A stretch of 64,000 nt of DNA from Lewinellaceae bacterium. GTDB taxonomy: Bacteria; Bacteroidota; Bacteroidia; Chitinophagales; Saprospiraceae. The stretch spans positions 62,001-126,000 of the forward strand of contig JACJYE010000013.1 of NCBI GenBank assembly GCA_020636255.1, given 5' to 3'. Below are positions 29,786 through 36,328 of this stretch, piece after piece; within the stretch, counting starts at the first letter, position 1; the number at the start of each line of letters is the position of its first letter. Both the position numbers and the translations under genes were made by a program. Below the pieces are notes generated by a model, which ran no database searches, was not told the DNA's origin, and saw only the letters and a program-made list of their open reading frames with translations.

Positions 29786-31055
29786 CTATATTTTTGTTAA
29801 ATACCAGGAATGACTAAAAATAGCTTTGCCAAAGTTTTTGGCTTCTGGTAATTTACCTGATTTGAAAAAATTTCCATTTTCAACTGAGAAGTTCATTATA
29901 TTTTCTTTCTCTAAGAGGGTTTCTCCATTGTCTAAATCAATAATTTTTACTCCTATTGAGTATGTTGATTTAACGAGTGGAAATTTGTCGATAATAAATG
30001 ATATAAATCCTTTGCCTGATTCAATCATGATCGAATCCTGTGTGGTAATTGCTAAATGTTGAGATTAACTCGCCTACTTCAGAGAAAAACTGAAACCTAA
30101 CTGCAACTTTTGCTTCATTCTTAAATAAATGAAAGTATAGTTTCAAAGTGAATTTTTCACCAATTATTGCAGTGTTAGAAATATTTGATTGATTGTCTCC
30201 GACTAAAATTTCCAGCTTGTCTATAAGAAAATTAGAACCCGTTATGGGGAATAGGGACTGTCTGAGTTCCTTTTTATCGAAGGAAAAAAGATATGATTTA
30301 ATTCCATCATATACATCCCCACAAAAGAAACCTTCCCCTTTTCTAAAACGAGAAGGCTTTCACAAAGGTTTTGAACTGCTTCCATATTATGACTCACAAA
30401 CAGCACCGTTCTACCCTCGCTTGCCACATCCTCCATCTTGCCCAGGCACTTCCGCTGAAACTCCGCGTCCCCACGGCCAGCACTTCGTCGATGATGAGGA
30501 TCTCCGGTTCGAGGTGGGCGGCTACGGCGAAGCCCAGGCGCACTTTCATGCCGGAGGAGTAGAACTTAACGGGGTATCGATATACTTTCCACTCCGCTGA
30601 AGTCGACGATCTCGTCAAATTTGCTGTCGATCTCGCGGCGGGTCATGCCGAGGATGGTGCCGTTCATATAGACGTTCTCGCGGCCCGTCAGTTCGGGGTG
30701 GAAGCCGGTGCCGACCTCCAGCAGGGCGGAGACGCGCCCCGCAGGTGGACCTCCCCGCCGGTAGGCTCGGTGATGCGCGAGAGGATCTTCAGCAGGGTGC
30801 TTTTCCCTGCGCCGTTATGCCCGATGATGCCCAGCACTTCCCCTGCTGCACGTCGAAGTCGATGTCTTTCAGCGCCCAGAATACGCTGTCGTCCTCTTCG
30901 TTGAAGCGGCTGAGGCTGCGCAGCTGGCGCAGGTTGCGCAGCGGCGCTTTGATGTTGTGCAGGAGCTGGGCGGTGAAGGTATCGTGGCGCTTTTCCTTCA
31001 GCCCAATGCGGTAGCGCTTGGACAGGTTGCGTACCTGGATGATGGGAAGGGGCAA
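29786..31055 (-). pseudogene. wzt: Wzt-type polysaccharide ABC exporter ATPase with C-terminal glycan-binding domain, frameshifted
   Basis: The ATPase domain can be read across frames: TTG start, PIIQVRNLSKRYRIGLKEKR, Walker A region GHNGAGKST (near 30815), PVKFYSSGMKVRLGFAVAA (signature), LEPEILIIDEVLAVG (Walker B) and TVLFVSHNMEAVQN (H-loop). The C-terminal part (RNSDSPYSP onward; end SGKGFISFIIDKFPLVKSTY and NFSVENGNFFKSG) matches the Wzt C-terminal beta-sandwich that selects the glycan. Several shifts separate the pieces. It powers export of the lipid-linked polysaccharide with Wzm (35272-36162). Base composition flips from GC-rich to AT-rich near 30400, between the two domains. Confidence 0.75.
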
Positions 31056-31063
31056 GGGGTGGA

Positions 31064-31108
31064 GGTTAAAGGGTTAAGGTTAAAGGTTAAAGGTTAAAGG
31101 TTAAAGGT
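31064..31108. repeat. Short GGTTAAA tandem repeat
   Basis: About six imperfect 7-bp units (GGTTAAA) directly upstream of the wzt start. The same heptamer recurs in the palindrome at 35239-35258, at the other end of the inserted sulfur-gene segment. Confidence 0.7.
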
Positions 31109-31138
31109 CCAGGGTTACAGGGTTACAGGACATCCAAT

Positions 31139-31617
31139 GGCGTCGTGGCGGAACCGGTAATCTCGCCCAAAGGGCGTTGGCAGGCCTAAAGGTTTCGCCC
31201 GTGGACAAAAGCCGTTGTGGCGGAGCCTCGGAACCGGTAAGGCGTCGTGGCGGAGCCCCGGGGAGGATGGAAGATGGGTATCCGGTACCCGTCATTTTAA
31301 AGGCGTCGTGGCGGAGCCCCCACGGACGATGGAAGATGGTATCGTATCGTCATTTTTAAAGCCGTTGTGGCGGAGCCCCGGGACGGAAGATGATGGGTCA
31401 TTTTAAAACCGTTGTGGCGGAGCCCCGGGTAGGAAGATGGTATTCCTACCTGTCATTTTAAAGGCGTTGTGGCGGAGCCCCGGGGCGATGGAAGATGGGC
31501 CTCCGGCCCGTCATTTTAAAGCCGTTGTGGCGGAGCCCCGGGGCCAGGAAGATGGGCCTCCGGCCCGTCATTTTAAAGGCGTTGTGGCGGAGCCCCGGAA
31601 CGATGGAAGATGGGCCT
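31139..31617. repeat. Structured tandem repeat, family E (same family as 9.1-9.9 kb)
   Basis: About eight units of 55-70 bp: AAAGGCGTTGTGGCGGAGCC, a CCGG-rich stretch, GGAAGATG, a variable hairpin and GTCATTTT. Variable stems are GGGTA/TACCC (31276-31290), GGTA/TACC (31439-31450) and GGGCC/GGCCC (31497-31509 and 31553-31565). The first part, CTCGCCCAAAGGGCGTT to GTGGACAAAAGCCG, matches the longer units at 9.1-9.9 kb in the opposite orientation. With the GGTTAAA tract it fills 31056-31624; no gene is seen there. Confidence 0.82.
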
Positions 31618-31624
31618 TAAATTA

Positions 31625-32046
31625 TTAGGCTTTGCTCAAGTACTCATAGGATAAGCCCGTATCAATCACCTTAGAGCTTGTTTGGAGGCCAGCCTTTGAG
31701 CTAAAAAAGGCCACATTTTTGGTGATGCTTCGTTCTTTTTCTTGGCCGTACCTCCGGGTACGTCCTTCGAAAAACGCCTCGCCTCACCAAAAAATTGACA
31801 CTTTTCGCTATCAAATCCGGCCTCCAAACAAGCTCTAACTTTGGGAAACTCAATGTTCTCTAGGACATTGAAATCTTTATCTGGGCCCATGTGTGTTTCG
31901 ATCATTTCGGCATACTCAGCAAGAATATCGGTTGTTATGCATAGATCATAATCACCCGCAAGCAGCTTTTGAAATATCCAATGTAGCCGGGATCGTTCCG
32001 GGATGCATACCAGAAAAACATTGGTATCCAATACAATCCGGTACAT
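31625..32046 (-). pseudogene. PIN-domain toxin gene, internally shortened and split by a MITE
   Basis: The N-terminus MYRIVLDTNVFLVCIPERSR, then LHWIFQKLLAGDYDLCITTD and ILAEYAEMIETHMG, are those of PIN-family ribonuclease toxins, with the first catalytic Asp in LDTN. The part that normally carries DPDDNKFVD and the later acidic residues is missing: the text jumps to DKDFNVLENIEFPKV. There a 162-bp element (31674-31835) interrupts the gene. Removing it with one TA copy restores IEFPKVKVIDTGLSYEYLSK and a stop at 31625. The gene starts directly after the antitoxin stop. It should be inactive because of the internal deletion as well as the insertion. Confidence 0.75.
31674..31835. mobile_element. 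TA-flanked MITE (162 bp) inside the PIN toxin gene
   Basis: Perfect 17-bp terminal inverted repeats GAGCTTGTTTGGAGGCC (31674-31690) and GGCCTCCAAACAAGCTC (31819-31835), with TA on each side (31672-31673 and 31836-31837). It has no coding capacity. A TA target duplication is typical of IS630/Tc1-mariner-type transposition. A related, right-truncated copy starts at 33000. Confidence 0.82.
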
Positions 32047-32260
32047 CTATTCTTGTTTTTTCCGGAGTTTGGTATTCAGAATTCTGTCTACATCTTCGTT
32101 AGTCCATCCTTTTTCATCCCATGCTTTATTAGCAGCAGCAATAGCTTTCTGGGCAAAGAATTGGGCGAGGGGTTTTCGCAATTGGAGCAGGTCTTCTTCC
32201 TGAAGTTGATGTGAAAAGACTTTCAGTAGTTCTAACTGTACATTGGCCAGGGGTGAAGCG
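32047..32260 (-). CDS. Antitoxin partner of the PIN toxin, start unclear
   Basis: The frame ends with a TAG immediately followed by the toxin ATG. It reads LANVQLELLKVFSHQLQEED, then LLQLRKPLAQFFAQKAIAAA and KAWDEKGWTNEDVDRILNTK. This is the common Bacteroidota antitoxin type found before PIN toxins: an N-terminal DNA-binding/dimer segment and a C-terminal toxin-wrapping tail with EKGW and LNT. No ATG/GTG occurs in frame upstream before a GGCGGGC and TTTGTGTCTTCTTTGTGCG-type tract (32265-32330), so the 5' end may be truncated. The protein is under the usual minimum length for gene finders. Confidence 0.6.
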
Positions 32261-32349
32261 TCTCTTTGCCCCGCCTGGCGGGCGGCTTTGTGCTCCTTTG
32301 TGTCTTCTTTGTGCGCCTTTGTGTAACAAACAGCCGAAGCCCTTCCTTC

Positions 32350-32976
32350 CTAGCAGCCTTCCTCCGCCTGAGCGGCAGCCGGTTTTTTCACGGGGCTGGG
32401 CACGATGGCCTTTTTAGGTTTAGGCTCGGCGGGCGGGGCGGTAGCGGTGGCAGCGCCCTGGGCAGCCTCCAGGCTTTCGTCGAATATCTTTTTGTAGTCG
32501 TATTTGGCGGAATCCGGGAAAGAGAAGGCGCCGGCCAGGCCGTCGTAGCTGCCGGGGATGAACTGTACGTGGTTCATGCCCATTTGCCGGAACAGGAGCC
32601 AGGGGCCGTAGGCCTGGACTTTATTGTCGCCGTAGAGCACCACGGTGTAGGCCGAGTCTTTCAGCACGGCCAGGTTCTCCGGGTCCGTCAGGTTGCGTTC
32701 GGGGATGTTGATGGCATCCTTCACGTGCCCCTTCTGGTATTTGTCCGTACTCCTGATATCGATGAACCTGACGTCGGCGCCGGGGTTGTCGAGCAGTTGA
32801 AGCGCCTGGGCTTTGGCCAGGCCGGCCGGCCCCTCGGCCATCTGGGCCAGGGTTTCCTTAGCGCTCAGCTTGTACTTCAGGGTATTGGTTTTCATCGTAA
32901 TAAACCCAATGCCGACCACAACGACAAAGAGCAGGGCCAGGAGGTTCAGTATCTGCGTTTGGTTTAATTTATTCAT
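32350..32976 (-). CDS. Membrane-anchored rhodanese-like protein lacking the active-site Cys, with AEEGC tail
   Basis: A 208-residue protein from ATG 32976 (the longer frame starts inside a MITE end). One N-terminal membrane helix (ILNLLALLFVVVVGIGFI) precedes a rhodanese domain with DVRFIDIRSTDKYQKGHVKD and AINIPERNL. At the place of the active-site loop stands VVLYGDNKVQAYG: the expected Cys is Gly. A proline/lysine-rich linker leads to the terminal AEEGC, identical to the end of the second rhodanese protein at 33309. It lies downstream of the YeeE/YedE genes, separated from its paralogue by two MITEs. Likely role: handling or sensing sulfane sulfur at the inner membrane. Confidence 0.78.
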   Translation of the reverse strand: MNKLNQTQILNLLALLFVVVVGIGFITMKTNTLKYKLSAKETLAQMAEGPAGLAKAQALQLLDNPGADVRFIDIRSTDKYQKGHVKDAINIPERNLTDPENLAVLKDSAYTVVLYGDNKVQAYGPWLLFRQMGMNHVQFIPGSYDGLAGAFSFPDSAKYDYKKIFDESLEAAQGAATATAPPAEPKPKKAIVPSPVKKPAAAQAEEGC

Positions 32977-32999
32977 GACAGCATTTTTTTGGGCTGTTA

Positions 33000-33129
33000 G
33001 AGCTTGTTTGGAGGCCACTCTTTGGGCTAAAATACGTCCCTCTTTTAATAAATGATACCGCGCTGCTCTTTTCGCTCGTGCCTTCGGGTACGAACTTCAA
33101 AAGGCGCCTTGTTTCATTAGCCGCTCAAA
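33000..33129. mobile_element. Right-truncated copy of the TA-flanked MITE
   Basis: It begins TTA + GAGCTTGTTTGGAGGCC at 32997-33016, identical to the left end of the element at 31674, followed by similar internal sequence (CCTTCGGGTACG, AGGCGCCTTG). The right terminal repeat is missing. A different MITE is inserted at its distal side. Confidence 0.6.
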
Positions 33130-33279
33130 GTAACTATTCAGCATCAAGGTGATTTACGGCCTGAAGCAAAATTTTGTAATCCACCCTTCCCCTTTCAAGG
33201 GGAATGAGAAGGGGTTAGACAAGAAAAATTCTACAAAATTTTGCTTCAGGAGCATTTTAGGCCGCCTGCTGAATAGTTA
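33130..33279. mobile_element. MITE with 9-bp target duplication
   Basis: A 150-bp element. Outer inverted ends are GTAACTATTCAGCA and TGCTGAATAGTTA (13 of 14 bp); inner 19-bp arms around CCTGAAGCAAAATTTTGTA occur near both ends. It is flanked by CCGCTCAAA at 33121-33129 and 33280-33288, a perfect 9-bp direct repeat. It sits beside a CTCAAATAAATTTGAG palindrome (33284-33299), the reverse complement of the core repeated at 5057-5220. With the preceding element it fills the 332-bp gap between the two rhodanese genes. Confidence 0.8.
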
Positions 33280-33308
33280 CCGCTCAAATAAATTTGAGGA
33301 GTACGGCT

Positions 33309-33959
33309 TTAACATCCCTCCTCCGCTTTCGGCTGAGCTGCTTTGGGTTTCAGAGGTATCGTTTGTTTCGGTTTCGGCGCCGGTTCAGGCGCGGGGGCCA
33401 CGTCGCTGTCGGTAAACGGGCGGCTGCCGCCGGACAGGTAGGTGCGCACGGCCTGGCGGAACCGGTAGCGTTCAAAGCTGCCCTCAGCAGCGGCCTCATC
33501 GGGCATCGGGGCCAGGAAGATGTCGTAGATCCATTGATCCAGGCCGCCTTTCAGGATACGCGTATTGGTTTTGAGCATCCTTTTGCGGAGCTGCCAGGCC
33601 AGTTCAGACTGGGTGCCGTCGTTGCAATAAAAGACGACGTCGAATTCCTTGCGGTTCAGGAAGGGGTCGGATTCCGCATCCAGCACTTTATCTACCGGGA
33701 TATTGATGGCGCCCGGCAGGCTGAAGCGCTCGAATTCCTCGGGCGTCCTCAGGTCGGCCAGCAGCAGGGTGGGGTCTTTCTGGACCAGCCGGTCCGCTAC
33801 TTCGTCGACCGTGATATACCGCTCCTGCTGGCTCAGTTCCTGGCATATTTGCCGGGGGGAGGTTTCTCTGTGTTTTTGCTTTTCGGGTAGCAGCACCAGG
33901 CCCAGGCCCAGCATCAGTATGATGGCGCCTGCTACGATATGTTTGAAATATTGCATCAT
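33309..33959 (-). CDS. Membrane-anchored rhodanese with AEEGC tail
   Basis: 216 residues. One N-terminal helix (IVAGAIILMLGLGLVLL), a rhodanese domain with LLLADLRTPEEFERFSLPGA and the active-site loop VVFYCNDGTQSELAW, whose Cys is the expected persulfide carrier, then RILKGGLDQWI. A proline/lysine-rich linker ends in AEEGC, the same terminal pentapeptide as the neighbouring Cys-less homologue. The helix orientation would place the domain in the periplasm or at the membrane face. It lies 27 bases from the YeeE/YedE gene, in one transcription unit. Likely accepts sulfur moved by the transporter; this is inference. Confidence 0.85.
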   Translation of the reverse strand: MMQYFKHIVAGAIILMLGLGLVLLPEKQKHRETSPRQICQELSQQERYITVDEVADRLVQKDPTLLLADLRTPEEFERFSLPGAINIPVDKVLDAESDPFLNRKEFDVVFYCNDGTQSELAWQLRKRMLKTNTRILKGGLDQWIYDIFLAPMPDEAAAEGSFERYRFRQAVRTYLSGGSRPFTDSDVAPAPEPAPKPKQTIPLKPKAAQPKAEEGC

Positions 33960-33986
33960 GGCTATCGTGCTTTAATGTTAGGGCGG

Positions 33987-34577
33987 TTAATAATCCACGG
34001 GTTTCACGCGCTTCTGTATCCAGGATGCCAGCACAAAGGCCGCGAGGGCAGCGATGATAAAGAGGAAGGCGAACAAACCCGACGAGATGCCCAGGGCTTC
34101 GTTCACCCTGACATCGCCCAGTGCCTTACTCGTATACAGTTTTTCAACAAGGGGGAAGGCCTCGGAAAAGAGGAAGATGCCGAGGTACAGGCCGATCACG
34201 AAAAAGAGCGCGTCCAGCTTCCCGATGCCCAGCGCGCAGGCGCCGGTGCCGGGGCAATAGCCGCCCATGATGAAGCCCAGGCCCATGATGACGCCGCCGA
34301 CGATGCTCGAATACACGAAAGTGGGCGGGAAGTAGACCAGGCTGAGGTCGATCCACTCCAGATAGTTGAAATAAAGCAGCCCCACCATAGCGGTGATGGT
34401 CGCGGTGAAAAAGACCTTCAGCACGGTAAAATCGTAGCCATAGAACAGGCCGATGATCTTACGCGAAGAAGAGAATCCGGAAGATTCCAGAATAAACCCG
34501 AAGAAAATGCCAACGATGAAGGCGATGACGAATGACCAGCCTGGGTCAATATATCCTGATGGTATTAGCGGGCCCAT
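33987..34577 (-). CDS. YeeE/YedE-family transporter subunit (GYCPGTGACA half)
   Basis: A 196-residue integral membrane protein with five to six helices and the motif GFIMGGYCPGTGACALGIGK, whose two Cys correspond to conserved thiosulfate-path cysteines in the TsuA/YeeE family (Sulf_transp domain). In many bacteria the pseudo-symmetric transporter is encoded as two half-size genes; the other half follows upstream at 34605. It would import thiosulfate or a related sulfur species through the inner membrane. Spacing of 27 bases on each side indicates one operon with the rhodanese genes. Confidence 0.87.
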   Translation of the reverse strand: MGPLIPSGYIDPGWSFVIAFIVGIFFGFILESSGFSSSRKIIGLFYGYDFTVLKVFFTATITAMVGLLYFNYLEWIDLSLVYFPPTFVYSSIVGGVIMGLGFIMGGYCPGTGACALGIGKLDALFFVIGLYLGIFLFSEAFPLVEKLYTSKALGDVRVNEALGISSGLFAFLFIIAALAAFVLASWIQKRVKPVDY

Positions 34578-34604
34578 ATATCGTACTTATTTTTTGATGC
34601 TTAA

Positions 34605-35123
34605 TTAGATCCAAAGTTTCCTGAAGAACCAGGCGAACAGGTACGCCGATCCGAAGATGCTGAGCATGGTGATGTAGCCCGACAGGCCCAGTGCTGCCGA
34701 GCCGCTCAGCGCGGCGCCGCTGGTGCACCCTCTGGCAAACTGCGAGCCGATGCCGAAGAGCAGGCCTCCCGCCATGGCAAAGAGGATGCGCTTCCGGCTG
34801 GTGATCTTCGGCGAATGCTCCACCTTCCACTTCAGCCTTTCGGCAAGCGCGCCGGATAAAAAGGCGCCTACCATAACGCCCAAAACTTCGTAAACGAGCC
34901 AGGTTTGCAGCGGATGCTGGCCGCCTTCCGAAAAGCGGCCCAGGTATTCCGATTCCTGCAGGTGCTGGGGCGACAGTTCGCTCATGGTCGCTACAACCGT
35001 ATTTTTGATAGCCCCGCTTGCGCCCAGGCCCCGCCCTGTTACATAAAAGGTTGCCAGCAATAACATGCCGAGCAGAAACCCACCCAAATAGGGATTGAGG
35101 TAAGTTTTACTTCTTTCTTTCAT
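34605..35123 (-). CDS. YeeE/YedE-family transporter subunit (RGCTSG half)
   Basis: About 172 residues from ATG 35123; the longer TTG frame is less likely. N-terminal helix YLGGFLLGMLLLATFYVTGR, central helices and the family motif GSQFARGCTSGAALSG with one conserved Cys. It pairs with the 33987-34577 product to form a complete thiosulfate-type transporter. It is the first gene of the four-gene sulfur unit inserted between wzm and wzt. No TusA-like (YeeD) gene is present; two rhodanese-like genes take that place. Confidence 0.87.
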   Translation of the reverse strand: MKERSKTYLNPYLGGFLLGMLLLATFYVTGRGLGASGAIKNTVVATMSELSPQHLQESEYLGRFSEGGQHPLQTWLVYEVLGVMVGAFLSGALAERLKWKVEHSPKITSRKRILFAMAGGLLFGIGSQFARGCTSGAALSGSAALGLSGYITMLSIFGSAYLFAWFFRKLWI

Positions 35124-35180
35124 GGCGTCGTGCTTTGTTGTCAAACGACGTAAAGCTACCCCTCCGGCTTATCGGACTAA

Positions 35181-35196
35181 GTGATACTTATTACAC
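35181..35196. promoter_or_regulatory. Possible Crp/Fnr-type operator upstream of the sulfur genes
   Basis: GTGATACTTATTACAC is an imperfect 16-bp palindrome with the GTG/CAC outer triplets of Crp/Fnr sites. It lies about 60 bp upstream of the first YeeE/YedE gene. The inner match is weak. Confidence 0.25.
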
Positions 35197-35238
35197 AATG
35201 CGATGAGTTTTGTCATCGGGGCAAGGTTAAAGCGCGGC

Positions 35239-35258
35239 AAGGTTAAACCTTTAACCTT
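35239..35258 (-). terminator. Palindrome downstream of wzm
   Basis: AAGGTTAAA-CC-TTTAACCTT is a perfect 9-bp inverted repeat 14 bp after the wzm stop. The loop is short and no long T-run follows, so it may be a repeat rather than a functional terminator. Confidence 0.35.
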
Positions 35259-35271
35259 CATCCCCCCTTCC

Positions 35272-36162
35272 TCACGCAACATCCGCAAACACCTTCTCCA
35301 TCTTTCTGAAGTAAAACAGCCCGAAAACGAACAGGAGCAGGGCCACTACGCCGCCGGGGGCGATATAGGCCCAGGGCATGGGCTGGGTGCCGAGCAGGGC
35401 GGCGCGGAAGCCCTCGATAACGCCGACCATGGGGTTGAGGCTGTACCAGAAGCGCCAGGCTTCGGGCACGTTGCTGGTGGGGTATACCACGGGAGCGGCG
35501 TACATCAGCAGCTGTACGACGAAGCTGACGGCGTGTTTGACGTCGCGGTACTGCACGGCCATGGCAGAGAGGATCATGCCGAGGCCCAGAGAGGCCAGCA
35601 GCAGGATGAACACCAGCAGGGGCAGCGCCAGGGCGCCCCAGGAGGGCGTAAAGCGGAAATAGATCATAAACCCGGCCAGCATCAGCAGGCTGATGGCGAA
35701 GTCGAGCAGCTTCGACAGGGCGGCCGACAGGGGCAGCACCAGCCGGGGGAAATAGACCTTGGTGATCATATTGGCGTTCTGCACCAGGCTGTTCGACGAC
35801 TCGGTGAGGGTGTTGGCGAAGTAGTTCCACGGGGCCATAGCGGCGAAGCTGAAGATGACATAGGGCACCCCATCGGAACTGATCTGCGCCAGGTTGCCGA
35901 ACACTACGGTAAACACAAGAGTCGTGAACAGCGGTTGTATAACCGCCCAGCCCACGCCCAGCACCGACTGCGCATACCGCGCCTTGATGCCCCGCACCAC
36001 GAGAAAATACAAGAGGTCGCGGTAGCGGATCAGTTCCCGCCAATCCACCACCTGCCACCCTCTGCTCGGGCGGATCACCGTCCACTCCGGAGCAGAATGC
36101 TGTTCACTGCTTGTTACTTGCTGATTGATGATCGTCGATTGTTTAATGTCGCACGTCCCCAC
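35272..36162 (-). CDS. wzm: Polysaccharide ABC exporter permease
   Basis: About 296 residues. It has six membrane helices of the ABC-2 type: LLYFLVVRGIKARYAQSVLG and VGWAVIQPLFTTLVFTVVFG near the start, PYVIFSFAAMAPWNYF, then AAPVVYPTSNVPEAWRFWY and LNPMVGVIEGFRAALLG near the end. With Wzt it moves undecaprenyl-linked polysaccharide to the periplasmic face. The open frame continues upstream through a REP array into the antisense of the kinase tail; the GTG at 36162 is the most plausible start, since no ATG lies closer in frame. Its ATPase gene is 4.2 kb away instead of adjacent. Confidence 0.88.
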   Translation of the reverse strand: MGTCDIKQSTIINQQVTSSEQHSAPEWTVIRPSRGWQVVDWRELIRYRDLLYFLVVRGIKARYAQSVLGVGWAVIQPLFTTLVFTVVFGNLAQISSDGVPYVIFSFAAMAPWNYFANTLTESSNSLVQNANMITKVYFPRLVLPLSAALSKLLDFAISLLMLAGFMIYFRFTPSWGALALPLLVFILLLASLGLGMILSAMAVQYRDVKHAVSFVVQLLMYAAPVVYPTSNVPEAWRFWYSLNPMVGVIEGFRAALLGTQPMPWAYIAPGGVVALLLFVFGLFYFRKMEKVFADVA

Positions 36163-36325
36163 CCCGCCCCAAAGGGGCAAAACACCCATCCCCACGCCAC
36201 CCCGCCCCAAAGGGGCAAAATATCCATCCCCAGGGCAACGCCCTGGGAGAAGCAAAACATCGATCCCCACGCCACTCCGCCCCAAAGGGGCAAAATATCC
36301 ATCCCCAGGGCAACGCCCTGGGAGA
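36159..36325. repeat. REP array, family A, reverse orientation
   Basis: Three units with GCCCC-AAAG-GGGC hairpins, two of them followed by CCAGGGC-AAC-GCCCTGG, in the orientation opposite to the arrays at 3.7, 45.2 and 53 kb. It separates wzc from wzm and supplies the apparent N-terminal extension of the wzm frame. Confidence 0.85.
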
Positions 36326-36328
36326 AAC

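Noticed and set aside
31139..31617. CRISPR-like appearance: ~20-bp conserved stretches at 55-70-bp intervals
   Set aside because: The intervening parts are related hairpins rather than unique spacers, repeat lengths vary, and no cas genes are present.
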